A stretch of DNA of 64,000 nucleotides, from positions 21,790,802 to 21,854,801 of the forward strand of contig NC_019866.2 of assembly GCF_002234675.1 (NCBI RefSeq), written 5' to 3'. Source of the stretch: Oryzias latipes. Its lineage: Eukaryota > Chordata > Actinopteri > Beloniformes > Adrianichthyidae. Positions 1-10,038 of this stretch are shown in pieces; position 1 is the stretch's first letter, and every line of letters begins with the position of its first letter. The notes under the pieces are model-generated. The model saw nothing but the letters and a program-made list of their open reading frames with translations, was not told the origin of the DNA and did no database searches. Both the position numbers and the translations under genes were made by a program.

Positions 1-219
1 AAATCTATCAGTCAGGGTGCATCCACGGAACGCACACTTACCACATGAACAGCCCTACCATGACCTTTGAGCACAGAATTAGGGGATTGAACAAAATCAA
101 AAAATCAAAATCCTTACGGGGGTGGGTAAGGTCCGCTCTGAGTACCTGTAGTCTCTGGAAGCTGTGTGGCTGTCTGAGGGGACACACCTTTCAGACATTA
201 CGTGGTGGTCGACGATGGT

Positions 220-731
220 GCCTTTGGCATGACAGACTGGGGTGGAGGGTCACTCTTTGCAAAAACGGGTACTGAAGATTGTGTTTGAACTACAGAAGGA
301 TCCCTCTTTCCAGAGTCCCTGGGAAAGTTTTCTCCAGGAAAAGGAGAGGAGAAATTGGTCGAGTTAAACCTCTGATTCAGGAGGAACAGGGGAGTATTCA
401 GCCCGGTTGTGGAACAGCAAATCAGCTTTGATTAATGGTTCAGGGTTCATGAGTTGTTCCTCATGGTGTTCTATGGGAGACACTGCAGGAATATACGGTC
501 CTGGACCTTCTACTAATGGCCGTCTCTGTACAACCAGAGCAGGAGTTTGGTTCCCAGCTGGCATTGAGTCAATCTTGTTTCCGGTGCATGTTGGAGTCCA
601 GCAAGGATGCCCTGCCTTTGTCAGGGGTCCAGTTTACAGACCCCGAGATTTCATCTCAGCGTTTTGCTGAATTAGACCCTTCAAAATCGAGACCATGGTT
701 CTCACTCATTGACTGTATATTGAAATTATAC
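220..731 (+). mobile_element. Decayed LINE reverse transcriptase, 5' segment
   Basis: This is a frameshifted relic of the reverse transcriptase of a teleost non-LTR retrotransposon. Reading across frames gives the family landmarks in the right order: SLPGK-like followed by VFSR near 315-340, a RVKPLIQEEQG-like stretch near 360-392, GVLWETLQEY near 465-497, and FPVHVGVQQGCP (the pre-catalytic palm motif, usually FPVxVGLRQGCPLSP) near 578-615. A KSETMVL-like stretch follows near 680-702. Stops and frameshifts show that it is dead. The LINE clade (Rex1, RTE or other) is not resolved. Positions 1-219 hold nothing I recognise. Confidence 0.8.
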
Positions 732-1187
732 CCGGGGTGGGCAAAGTACAGCCATGTACGGCCTGTCAAGCTATTTAATATGGCGCTGGAATAAATTATA
801 TTGATAGTTATCAATGTTTTATTTCCCATGTATTGGTAATTACAGGGAATTGGTAATTGGTGTCTACCAATGGTGTACAGGAAAAACTAATTGACCTTTG
901 TGTGGGTGCAGAAAGATATTCACCATTCATGTGGTGTTGGAAGATTTGTTGTTTTCGATGTTCATGTGCATATTCCGAGTTGGACAATAATTTTTTTAGC
1001 CACACGACCGCTGCATTTCTAAGTTTGCATTATTTCCAGATGGACATAGACCTATTGGTGCAATTGGCAATAAAATGGAACAAAAGCCGAGGTTTTGAAA
1101 TGAAAACTCCAAAATGCGTGGTTCGGACCTTGTCGCAAATTTTAGCACCCTTTGTGGGCCACGAGTCGAAAAGTTTGCCCACCCCTG
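732..1187. mobile_element. hAT-like non-autonomous element inserted in the LINE
   Basis: The left end reads CCGGGGTGGGCAAAG and the reverse complement of the right end reads CAGGGGTGGGCAAAC, the characteristic hAT terminal repeat. The body has no transposase reading frame. It interrupts the LINE between the KSETMVL-like part and the VGGELLPQ part. No clean 8-bp target duplication is visible. An inverted pair (ATTGACTGTAT at 708-718, ATACAGTCAAT at 1192-1202) lies just outside the ends. Confidence 0.75.
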
Positions 1188-1202
1188 CTCCATACAGTCA
1201 AT

Positions 1203-1517
1203 ATTCTCTCTAGAAAAAGGGGGGGGGGGGGGCTCTCTGGGTGGGTGGAGAGCTCCTGCCCCAATGGGAGGAGTTCAAGTATCTTGGGGTATTTTAAGTT
1301 TGGGTCACATAAATTATGTTGGGACTATGTGTCTCAGCTGGCCTGAGAGCACCTCCAGGTTCCTTCGGCAGAAATCCAAAAGTAGAAAAGAAGGTTTGCT
1401 TAGACTGACCCAGGTAAACGGAGGAGGATGGATGGATGGATGGATGGATGGATGGATGGATGGATGGATGGATGGATGGATGGATGGATGGATGGATGGA
1501 TGGATGGATGGATGGAC
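1203..1517 (+). mobile_element. LINE reverse transcriptase, 3' segment with (GGAT)n tail
   Basis: This continues the LINE after the hAT insertion. From about 1234 the sequence reads [19 protein letters not shown] in one frame, a conserved stretch of this LINE family. An internal deletion then joins to the C-terminal part (degenerate match to the usual RDYVSRLAWE region near 1325-1345). The element ends in a GGAT tandem array at about 1425-1517, the usual tail of this family. A poly-G run precedes it at about 1219-1232. Confidence 0.75.
1425..1517. repeat. (GGAT)n microsatellite
   Basis: About 23 uninterrupted copies of GGAT, interpreted as the expanded tail of the preceding LINE. Confidence 0.95.
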
Positions 1518-2095
1518 TTATTCTTGCTGAAGAAGGAAACAGACCTTTCACTATAATTTCCTGGCAGTTTACAAACCCCATCTTATGATATATCCAAACA
1601 GAAGGGTCGTTTCTGGTTAAACTAACTTAAATATTTACCTCTACTTACACTTGTAGAGATTTTTTGGGGCCTCTGTTACAGAGAATGAGAAGCATAACTT
1701 TACTGTCATCAGTTTGAGAGAATGTTTTGCTGTATTATGATTTTTTAATAACAAATGGGGCAAAATTAAATATCCAAGGAGTAATATCTTATGGGTATTT
1801 TTTAAAGCCACACACCACGTTTTGCTTCTAGCTTTGAATTTGTGCATGATTCATGTTGTTTTATGAATATTGGGTAAACAAAAATGTTCCTGTTTGGAAT
1901 TCTGTAAAAGACTTTATACTTCCCTAATTTTAAACGGTGTTGTTTAGAGATTTTGAGTGAATGTTTGGACGCTGTAAAGATCAATTAATGGACTGAGCTA
2001 ACGTTGTTGCACCACAGCCCTAAAATAAAATAAAAAATGTTTGAAGTTTTCACAATGACCAGGCGGGGGCGCCACTTGAAAAGCTGAAATGTTTA
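1518..2095. other. AT-rich intergenic stretch
   Basis: No exon, repeat or RNA gene that I recognise. Short open frames here lack coding character. Confidence 0.6.
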
Positions 2096-2340
2096 TCTGA
2101 GAGAAAAAAAACGGAAGCACTTCATTGGTCGGGGAGGCCAAGTTCACGCGAACTACAGCACGAAAAGGTAAGAACAAGAAAATGTGCGGAGATGCTTTAA
2201 AACTGCGTGCGACACTTCCAAGACGAAGCCAAGCTCCACGTTTAGAGACCGGCTCGCGACAGATAGGAGACACAGCAGCGCGCGAGCTCAGGGGAGGAGG
2301 ACGTAGAGGGCAAAGTCATACGTAACGAAGATTATGGAGG
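2096..2340 (+). promoter_or_regulatory. txn2: Likely txn2 promoter and non-coding exon 1
   Basis: This is a CpG-containing block upstream of txn2. It has an ATTGGTC inverted CCAAT-type box near 2125 and a candidate donor AAAG|GTAAGA at about 2168. The first coding exon of txn2 begins with its ATG directly after a splice acceptor (TCGCACAG|ATGG at 3584), so a non-coding upstream exon is required; this donor is the best candidate. The transcription start is not determined. The sequence from 2340 to 3583 is AT-rich and would be intron 1. Confidence 0.5.
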
Positions 2341-3583
2341 CAGAGAGCAGGAGGAAGGGGGAGCGTGAGAAAACCTTCACGATAAAAGTTGTGAAAAGAG
2401 ATTAGCGACGTTGTACTGGATTTGTCCTGATTTTAAATGTTTGAGCGCGCTAAAATCGCACGAGACAGGAAAAATCCTGAAAATCGAACTGACTTGTGGG
2501 TAATTACACATGTACTTCCTAAACATTCCATTGATTGAAGTCACAAAATATTTTGGGTCTTCATACAATACTCCTAGTTAAAGGCAGGATCTCGGAAGCA
2601 TTTTTGAAAATAATCTGTAAAGAAAAACGTAAATGAAAAGAGCTAATTATTTTCTACCAATAAATCAAGCATTTTTTATGATTGAAATAGTTCCTAATAA
2701 GACTGATGGCAGCCCTTGTAGTTGTACACATGTTCAGAAATTCAAATTTCAATTCTTTTTTTTTCCCCGTAAGTACAAATGAATTTCATGTAACTTTATT
2801 AAAACAGTTCAACTTTTTGTTTTTTTTTATCTCTGTTTTGTATTACTTTTTTTAAATTAAAAACATAGATGTCATACAGTAAATAATAAAAAACATTAGC
2901 TGTACATCAATTGTTCAAAGTACATACACAAAAATAAAATGATATTAAATTATAAAGCTGAACAAAACGACGTGTTTTAATTGCTTTTTTGTTTGTACTG
3001 GGAGAATGGAACGTGAGTAACACCTTAGTTGGGCCAATAATTTAAAAAAAATCCACAGCTCTTCAAGGATTAGCTTTACCATGTCGGCCTAATTTTGAAG
3101 CTAAGATGTTAAAACCACAAAGAAATCTGATTTACGACCTGGACAATTCAAAGTTCTATTAATGCAGTTTTCATTTGATTAGAAAAGAACTTCACATTAA
3201 AAGCGTATCTCTCTGTTATGATGATGAAACAAAAGGAAAGCATAAAGTGTCATTATATATTCTTTTATATAGGTTTATATATGTATTCAAATGTTTTTAA
3301 TCGTCTAAAAGTTCTTTTCCTTTCTGCTCCTTTTATTTATTTATTTTTTTGTGAACATCCATACACACAGCACATTTACCACTGTTTGCATCAGCTTTTA
3401 GTCCTCCAGTCGAACATCTGCTACAGGGAATAAACAGTTCAAAGTCATACTTGTGCTTGCACAGTTCCAAAACATGCCTGCTCTGCATGGGAGCCCCGGT
3501 CTGTTCCTCCGTTTGCCTGAAATAACCTGAACTTGACAGTGAATTGTCTTTATTATTGTCCGTGTTTTTTGTGTGTCGCACAG

Positions 3584-5800
3584 ATGGCTCACAGGCTCCT
3601 GGTACGTAGGGTCTGGACGTTGTCTGTCCAAGATATCCGCCGCCTCCCGTCGTCCGCCGCCGCCATTTCCACATCCTCCTTCTCAACCTCTCTGCAATCC
3701 CCGCCAAGCCGGGTGTCCCTCCTCTCCCCGTCACGCACTCTTCCCCGCACCCTCCATCAGATCTCTCGCAGGGACGTCTCCTTCAATGTCCAGGACACCG
3801 AGGATTTCACAGAAAGGGTCGTCAACAGCCAATTGCCCGTGTTGGTGGACTTCCACGCTCAGTGAGTACTTAAGGATAGCTGCTGCTGACCTCCTAAATT
3901 ACTCGCCCCCCGGTCGGGCATCACAAAAAAAGAAAATAAATGGAGACTTGTCTTCATATCTGTTGCTTTGTTTAAGATGTTGGCTTCATCAGGATCCAAC
4001 CCACAGGCTCTTCACTAAGCTGACATGTTGATGTGTCACAATGGGCCGCTCTAAATTTACTATCGGGCAAAGCTCCCACAGCAATTATACAACACACACA
4101 TTTCAGCTTTAAAAGCCTCCCTCCCCAGGGCTAAAGCGGGGTATTTTTGCCGCCCTACTTTTGCGTTTTCCTCTCATACGTCATGTGACGGTTCAGTCCA
4201 CTTGAATGCGGTCAGAGGAACTTGAGCTGATTTTTCTTTGAAATACGGCTAAAATACTAAAACAAGCTGTGATCAAAGATGGAATATTGGCAGACTTGTA
4301 GATTATCTGTTTCAGGATCAAATCACATTTAAATTAAGGAGCTTTGAATCCAAAAAATGATTTTAGACTATTATCACTTTCATACGTATGAATGTGAGAA
4401 CCCGCTCGTTTTTGTGGGAGGGGCTTGTGCTCAGAGTTCAGGTTTTTAGACGAATACTCAGAAATGTGTGACTGAAGCAAAATATCGCTTTGGGGTTGTT
4501 GTTTTTGTGAGGAATGACCATTATAATGCATAATATAGGCCCTTTAACAGAGTTGTAACCAACTAACGTGTCTGTTGCTGTAAAAACCACAGTTTGAGCT
4601 TATTTATTTTTTTTCCTGTTGATTAAGCAAACATCTACCAAAACGTCCAAAGTGATTGGATTTTGATTCCCAAAAGTGGAACTTTCATCAAAGTCCCACT
4701 CCGATCATCTTTTGATGTATTTTCAAAGCCTCCCAGTGATCTTTTAATTATGATTATGCCATTTTATTTTGGCCAAAATGAATAAACCTGTGTCGTTTCC
4801 TAGGATATCATTTTCACAGAGCGGCAGGAGTTCATCAGAAATGTTGGCGCAGAGTAAGCCTGTCCCCTCTTTCTCTGAGAGCTCTTTGTTTACACTCTCT
4901 CCCGCTGGCTTACAGCCCCGTAAACCCCCAACGTAACATTACTGACTCAACATAGAGGTGAGCAATGTTGGAGCGATCCAGCCGTACAGTTTGGATCCAG
5001 ATTCCAGCTCAGACGAGGAAAACAAAGACAAACATGGATCACATGCATCGGAATGGAGCAGTGAGACTGTGGCCCAGCCAGCATTCTCTCCATAACACGG
5101 ATACAAACTTTTTCAAACATGTTTTGACTACGATTTGAATAAAAAAAGCAACAACTCAGAAATGCAAATTTAAGCTGTATTTTCTTTATGCATGTCCTCC
5201 ATCATCAGAAAAATGCCACAAGAACATTTTCTTTGGAGTGAGTCTTTAAAGAAATGATGCATTTGAAGATTTTAGCTTTACCAACATGGTGTGGGTTTGA
5301 TGAATCTATGTAGTATTTTCTAAATTAAAGATGGATTTCGTTTTATTTTATTTGTGAAGTCCAGCCTGAACTACAGCGGGCCTGTGAATGTGTAAAATGC
5401 CCCAGGGGGAACTCCGTCAAGCGTGTGCGGGCGCCGTGTCTGCGGGGCCGAGTGCACTGACTGCTGGTGTGGTTTCAGGTGGTGTGGCCCCTGTAAAATC
5501 CTTGGACCCAGGTTGGAAAAGGCCGTTGCCAAACAGAAAGGCCGCGTTGCCATGGCGAAAGTCGACATCGACGAGCACACAGACTTGGCCATCGAATATG
5601 GAGTGAGATTGAACTTTCTTGTCTGTCTTGTCTAAATAAGGAATTGCAGGAGGGAAAGCTGTGATGTGATGATGTGTCTGCAGGTTTCCGCTGTTCCAAC
5701 CGTCATCGCCATGCGAGGAGGCGACGTCGTCGATCATTTTGTTGGGATCAAAGATGACGATGAACTGGACTCTTTTGTCAGCAAAGTCATTGGACAATAA
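3584..5800 (+). CDS. txn2: Thioredoxin 2, mitochondrial (172 aa, 3 coding exons)
   Basis: Thioredoxin of the mitochondrial matrix. It reduces protein disulfides (including peroxiredoxin 3) and is itself recycled by thioredoxin reductase 2. Coding exons: 3584-3861, 5479-5602 and 5684-5800, all GT-AG, summing to 172 codons plus stop (human about 166). Residues 1-60 are rich in Arg, Ser and Leu with almost no acidic residues, as expected of a mitochondrial presequence. The thioredoxin fold follows, with active site WCGPC at residues 94-98, AKVDID, the cis-Pro segment VSAVPTV and the C-terminal [10 protein letters not shown] helix. The ATG is the first codon after the splice acceptor. The intron before the WCGPC exon holds two transposon copies. 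AATAAA at 6415 is the likely polyadenylation signal. Confidence 0.97.
4383..4545 (+). mobile_element. Partial element B copy (TTAA-type MITE family) in a txn2 intron
   Basis: Matches the right-hand part of the copy at 19012-19577: the GAGAACC-CGCTCGTTTT block, then CAGGTTTTTAGACGAATAC, then a right end of TAGGCCCTTTAA. The left part is missing. Confidence 0.7.
4690..5247 (+). mobile_element. Element A copy 1 (TIR DNA transposon relic) in a txn2 intron
   Basis: Starts AAAGTCCCACTCC; the reverse complement of its end reads AAAGACTCACTCC, so it has imperfect terminal inverted repeats. The interior around 4970-5045 translates as [18 protein letters not shown], a short coding fragment shared with the other copies at 13.2, 14.6, 28.6 and 46.3 kb. 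No transposase is present. Confidence 0.75.
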
Positions 5801-6414
5801 ACTGTGCAGCTGGCTTCATTATTTGTTCTTCTGGTCCCCCCCCTCCCCATCTACATTTAAGTCTGTTTAGCCACTGCCAGTGAAGGAAGTGTTGCTTCAG
5901 CCCCAGCGGGTTCACACCCATCCCTGGACCAGCTGCTTCAGTCCAGGTTGTGTCTCTCCTCTCCTTTGTCCGGTGATGGGTGTGAGCCTCCGGCTGCGTT
6001 TTACTTTAGGCTTTTGCTGCATTCAGCAGCCGTTTGTTTTCTCAAACAACGTTGACAGCTCTGTGAATCAGTAACAAATGTGAACGTGAGAAATGTGTGC
6101 TAAAGCCTGCAGACAGGAAAACAAAAGCTGCTGTGTGTACCGGGAGGAAAAACCCCCTTTATAGTTTCAGCAGAGGAGCTTGTGGGAAACGTTACTGAAT
6201 GACGCTTTTGTCCACACGATGGCGTGGCGTCTGTCAAACACGGCCGGGCCACACGGGGTCACTTTTACACCATTTATGCCTAACAATGTGAGGAGGATGT
6301 GTGTGTGTGTGAGCGTGTTTTTCTGGGAAACTGAGGTCTGTTGGGAATTATGTGAGTTTGATTTCAGTTTATTACTTAAGAGATCTGTGTACCGGAATCA
6401 TGACCAGATGAAGT

Positions 6415-6420
6415 AATAAA
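6415..6420 (+). terminator. txn2: txn2 polyadenylation signal
   Basis: AATAAA about 615 nt after the txn2 stop codon. It is the first canonical hexamer downstream. Confidence 0.7.
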
Positions 6421-6435
6421 GACGTCAAAATGTTC

Positions 6436-7377
6436 ACCCTTTGAGTTTTTGTGCTTCACAAATCATCTTTTTCTAAACTCTGAACAGCCCTTAACTGCTG
6501 TATTTTCTCTCAGTTTCACATAACTTGGTAACAATTCAAATATCTTTATCCCTAAAAATACTAAAAATTAGAGTTTTGAAGGTTTGGGAGCAGTTACCTG
6601 TTTTTTAGTGGATGCCACAGACATTTTAGGAATATAGATATTTAGAAAACAGGAGGTTCAGTCTTTTCTAAATATTTATTCAAATTATTTGTGTGGTTTG
6701 TAAACTCAACTGGTGTAAAACCCATTTTTAATTAAATACAATGTAACAAAGCAACAGGATCCTTTTTAGTTTGAGAAGTGGTGATTGTGAAGATTGTTTA
6801 TTATTTAGAAGTAATTACATTTTACTAGAGTTGAACAGAAAACCTTACTCAGTTTTATCTTAATCTTAACTTAATGGCATATTGGAAAATTTGTTTTTTC
6901 TTTTCTTATTTTTTTTTGGAAATTTTCTTTATTTAAATTTTGTTTTACTTTTTTCAATGTTTCCTGATGTTAAACTTATGGCATACTGGTGTGAACCTGT
7001 AATAACCTTATCCAAACTATCAATTATGAATAGGAATTTGTGCTATATTTTTATTAGGGATTAGCATATATACCTGCATGAACTTCCCAGCACATGGGTT
7101 CTGCAGGCCAAATATGGGAACATTCATGTTGTGCAAATGATTAATTTTAGAGGTGCTTGAAAATCTCTTTTTGAAAGCTTATGGAGAAAATGACCAATGT
7201 TTGTCACAAAACTGACCACTGTCCCCTGAGCGGGAGCGTCGGCCTCTGAGGGGAAATCAGGTGGAGGTTAAACCCCTCGGTCGAACCTTATTCCACTTAA
7301 AAAGCTGAGTTTTACATTTTTGTGAGAGACAGAATGTAAGGAAAGAATGCAGCAGATCATATAGTTTGATCTTTCAA
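6436..7377. other. Intergenic, no gene seen
   Basis: AT-rich sequence between the txn2 3' end and the Tc1-like relic. Nothing with coding or RNA-gene character. Confidence 0.6.
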
Positions 7378-8775
7378 AAAATTTATTTATATAATGGTGC
7401 AAAAAAAGTATTTGATCAATAGCAAAAGTTTACCTCAATACTTCGTAATGTAACCCTGGTTGTGAAACAAAGGCGAAAGGTTTCTTGTAGGTCTTCAGAC
7501 ACTGTAGCTGTTATTTTGGTCCATCCCTCCATGCAGATCTCCTCAATAGCTGTGATGTTTCGAGGCTGTTGCTTGGAAACACTGACTTTCTCTATTGGGT
7601 TAAGATCCAGAAACTGACTCGAGCACTCCAGAACCTTAGAATGCTTTTTCTGTAGCCAGTCTTTTGTTATCAGGCGATGTGTTTGGGATCATTGTCATGC
7701 TGGAAGATCCAGCCACATTTCATCCTCAATGCTTTCACTGATGGCAAGAGAGATTTTTGCCCCAAATCTCACCATTCATGCCCCACGTTCATCCTTTCCT
7801 TCATACAGATCAGTCGTCATGTTCCCTTTACAGAAAAGCAACACCAAAGCATGATGCTTCCACCACCGTGCTTCCACCACCATGCTTCACTGTGGTGCTC
7901 TTAGGATGCTACTCAGCATTCTTCCCCCTTCAAAGAAGTCAAGTGACATTCAAACCTAAAAGAGTTTGGTCTTGGGCATCTGGTCTGGACGCCTCCTCGG
8001 GGAGGTGTTCCCGGCATGTCAGCGTGGGGGGAAGACCCAGGACACGCTGGAGAGACTACGTCTCTTGGCTGGCCTGGAAACATCTCGGGGGTCTCCCAAG
8101 AGGAGCTGGAGGATGTGGGCGGGGAGAAGGAAGTCTGGACATCTTTGTTTAGACTGATGCCTCCACCCGGTCTCGGATGAGTGGAAGATGGATGGATGGA
8201 TGGAGTTTGGTCTCATATTCACTGAAAAACTTTGGACTGACCTTTGACCTTTGGAGGACCATTACGATGTTGTGTGTTACTATAGTAACCATTGTTACCC
8301 AGCTCTCTTCAGGCCGTTGGCCAGTTCCTCTGTGTAGTTGTTGGCTGTTTCCTCTTCGTTCTCATTTTTAGTTCACCAGATGAGATCTGGGGCGACGTGT
8401 TTGGGATTATTGTCATTTTGTCCTCAATGTCTATTGTCAGTGATTTTGTATTTCCTCCATTCTCTAGTAATCACTCCAACAGTTGATCTCTTCTCATTAA
8501 CCTGCTTGTTTATTGGATATTGGTTCATCCCATTCTTGTTCGGGTCTACAATCTTGTCCCTGGTGTCCTTTGACAGCTCTTTGGTCTCTGCCATGATGGA
8601 GAGGTTGCAGTCTGACTGTTTCAGGGTGTGGACAGGTGTCTTTATACAGATATTCAGTTCAAACAAGTGACAATGATACAGCAGAGGTTAGAAGAGCTTT
8701 TCAAAGAAGAAGCAACAGTCTGTTAGGAACAGAACTCGTGCTCCTTTGTAGGAAATTAACACTTTTCCTGCACAG
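7378..8775 (-). mobile_element. Tc1/mariner-like transposon relic
   Basis: The strand is reversed relative to the dead transposase. Landmarks common to teleost Tc1-like elements are visible: the end region AAGTATTTGATCAATAGC near 7407, the repeated HHxSMMLPPPCF coding segment near 7840-7890, GTTTGGGATCATTGTCATGC near 7680, and the opposite end with CTCTTTGGTCTCTGCCATG near 8577 and a TTGTAGGAAATTAA stretch near 8745. Frames are broken throughout. A 230-bp LINE fragment interrupts it at 7973-8202. Confidence 0.8.
7973..8202 (+). mobile_element. 5'-truncated LINE insertion with 11-bp target duplication
   Basis: The C-terminal end of the same kind of LINE as at 220-1517. One frame reads GGRPRTRWRDYVSWLAW, and the element ends in GATG repeats. 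It is bounded by perfect direct repeats GAGTTTGGTCT at 7962-7972 and 8203-8213. Removing one repeat and the insert restores Tc1-like sequence, so the LINE landed in an older Tc1 copy. Confidence 0.85.
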
Positions 8776-9700
8776 AGTATATAAATTATAAGTATATAAA
8801 ACTCAAACAGTGTGATTTCCTGGATTTTCTTTTACATTCTGTATGTCACAGTTGGAATTGTTGCTATGATGAACATTTTAGACCTCTGATCTTTTTAAGT
8901 GGAACAACTTAAGGAAACTGGGACTGTCAAATGCTGTTTTGCTCCAATCCATGACAAGTCTGACTCTATGTCTTTATTTCCACAATAGTAGGAACCCAGG
9001 GAATTTCAAACAAAATTTACCATGCACTCCAGTTCTTTTAATTTCAAACTCTAAATTTCAGCTGCTGGATATTTCAGATTGATACAACTAACTAAGCAAG
9101 CACACGGTTGATCATTCTGAGCGCTCCAAAACAAGTTTCATAACTCCTCAGCATTGACTGGTGGTTCCTTGTCTTTGTTTACAAGAGTCATCACTAACGT
9201 CTAAAGACACAGGAGCAATTATCTGCTGGCTCCTCCATGAAAGCTCGTGTTTGTGCAGGTGCTCCATCATCTCTCTTTCAGTGTGGCAGTGAATCATCTG
9301 CGGTCAAAGTGGGGATTAAATGTTCCTTTACTTTTGGAAAAGCTCCTCTGATTTGCAGAGTTACTTGTGACTTCTTTATTTCAAATTTGATAAATTACTA
9401 AGACTGGGACTTTTCATATACTACATTTAAAAGAAAATACAATCTTATGGTGTCTTTAGATCAAAAGTGTTAAAATCTCTCATAACATTCTGCTTCTGAA
9501 TTATAGAATCATGATACAGTTATGAAGGACAACAGGAGGGGGACAATCCAGGAGGCATCTCCCACAATCCAGGCCCAGGCATTCTAAGATGTGTGCATGT
9601 GTGTGTGTGTGTGGGTGTGGGTCCATTCTTTGGTTTGTTTGTTTGTCTTCGTTCACTGTCTTTGTCTCTGCATTTGTGTTCTTGCTGTTCTAACAACGTT
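8776..9700. other. Intergenic, no gene seen
   Basis: AT-rich with a short TG-rich run at about 9586-9620. No exon or RNA gene recognised. Confidence 0.6.
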
Positions 9701-9712
9701 GGACCTACAGTA

Positions 9713-10028
9713 CATTCATCCACCCATCCATCCATCTTCTGAATCCCCTGTATCACTTTTGGGGTCACAGGGTTGTTGGAGCCTATCCTAGCTACTGTTG
9801 AGCAAAGCCACACAAAGTGTGTGAGCAAGGCCACACACACCTAGGAACAAATTAGCCACACCAATTATCCCATAAAGCGTGTTTTTGGACTGTTGGAGGA
9901 AACTGGAGAAAACCCACACACACACTAGGAGAACATGCAAACTCCCCATGGAAAGGTCCCAGCTGGGATTCAAACCAGGGCCTTCTTGCTGTGAGGCAAG
10001 AGCGCTAACCACTGCTCTCCTGTGCAGC
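9713..10028 (-). mobile_element. tRNA-derived SINE-like repeat
   Basis: On the minus strand it starts with a Pol III-like head containing AGTGGTTAGCGCTCTTG (A-box-like) and GGTTTGAATCC (B-box-like). It continues through the common teleost dispersed-repeat body (GTTTGCATGTTCTCC, TCCAAAAACA) and ends in GATG repeats (CATC on +). Candidate target duplication with two mismatches: ACCTACAGTA at 9703-9712 and ACCTATAATA at 10029-10038. Confidence 0.75.
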
Positions 10029-10038
10029 ACCTATAATA

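Noticed and set aside
364-564. Minus-strand frame ending SPVPPESEV
   Set aside because: It is the antisense of a dead LINE reverse transcriptase segment.
3333-3734. 133-codon minus-strand frame opposite the first txn2 coding exon
   Set aside because: It is the antisense of the Arg/Ser/Pro-rich presequence exon; no known protein family.
7840-7895. Short tandem CTTCCACCACC repeat
   Set aside because: Part of the Tc1-like coding region (HHxSMMLPPPCF), not an independent repeat.
9970-10030. tRNA-like A and B boxes suggesting a tRNA gene
   Set aside because: They are the head of a SINE with a body and a GATG tail; no tRNA cloverleaf can be drawn.
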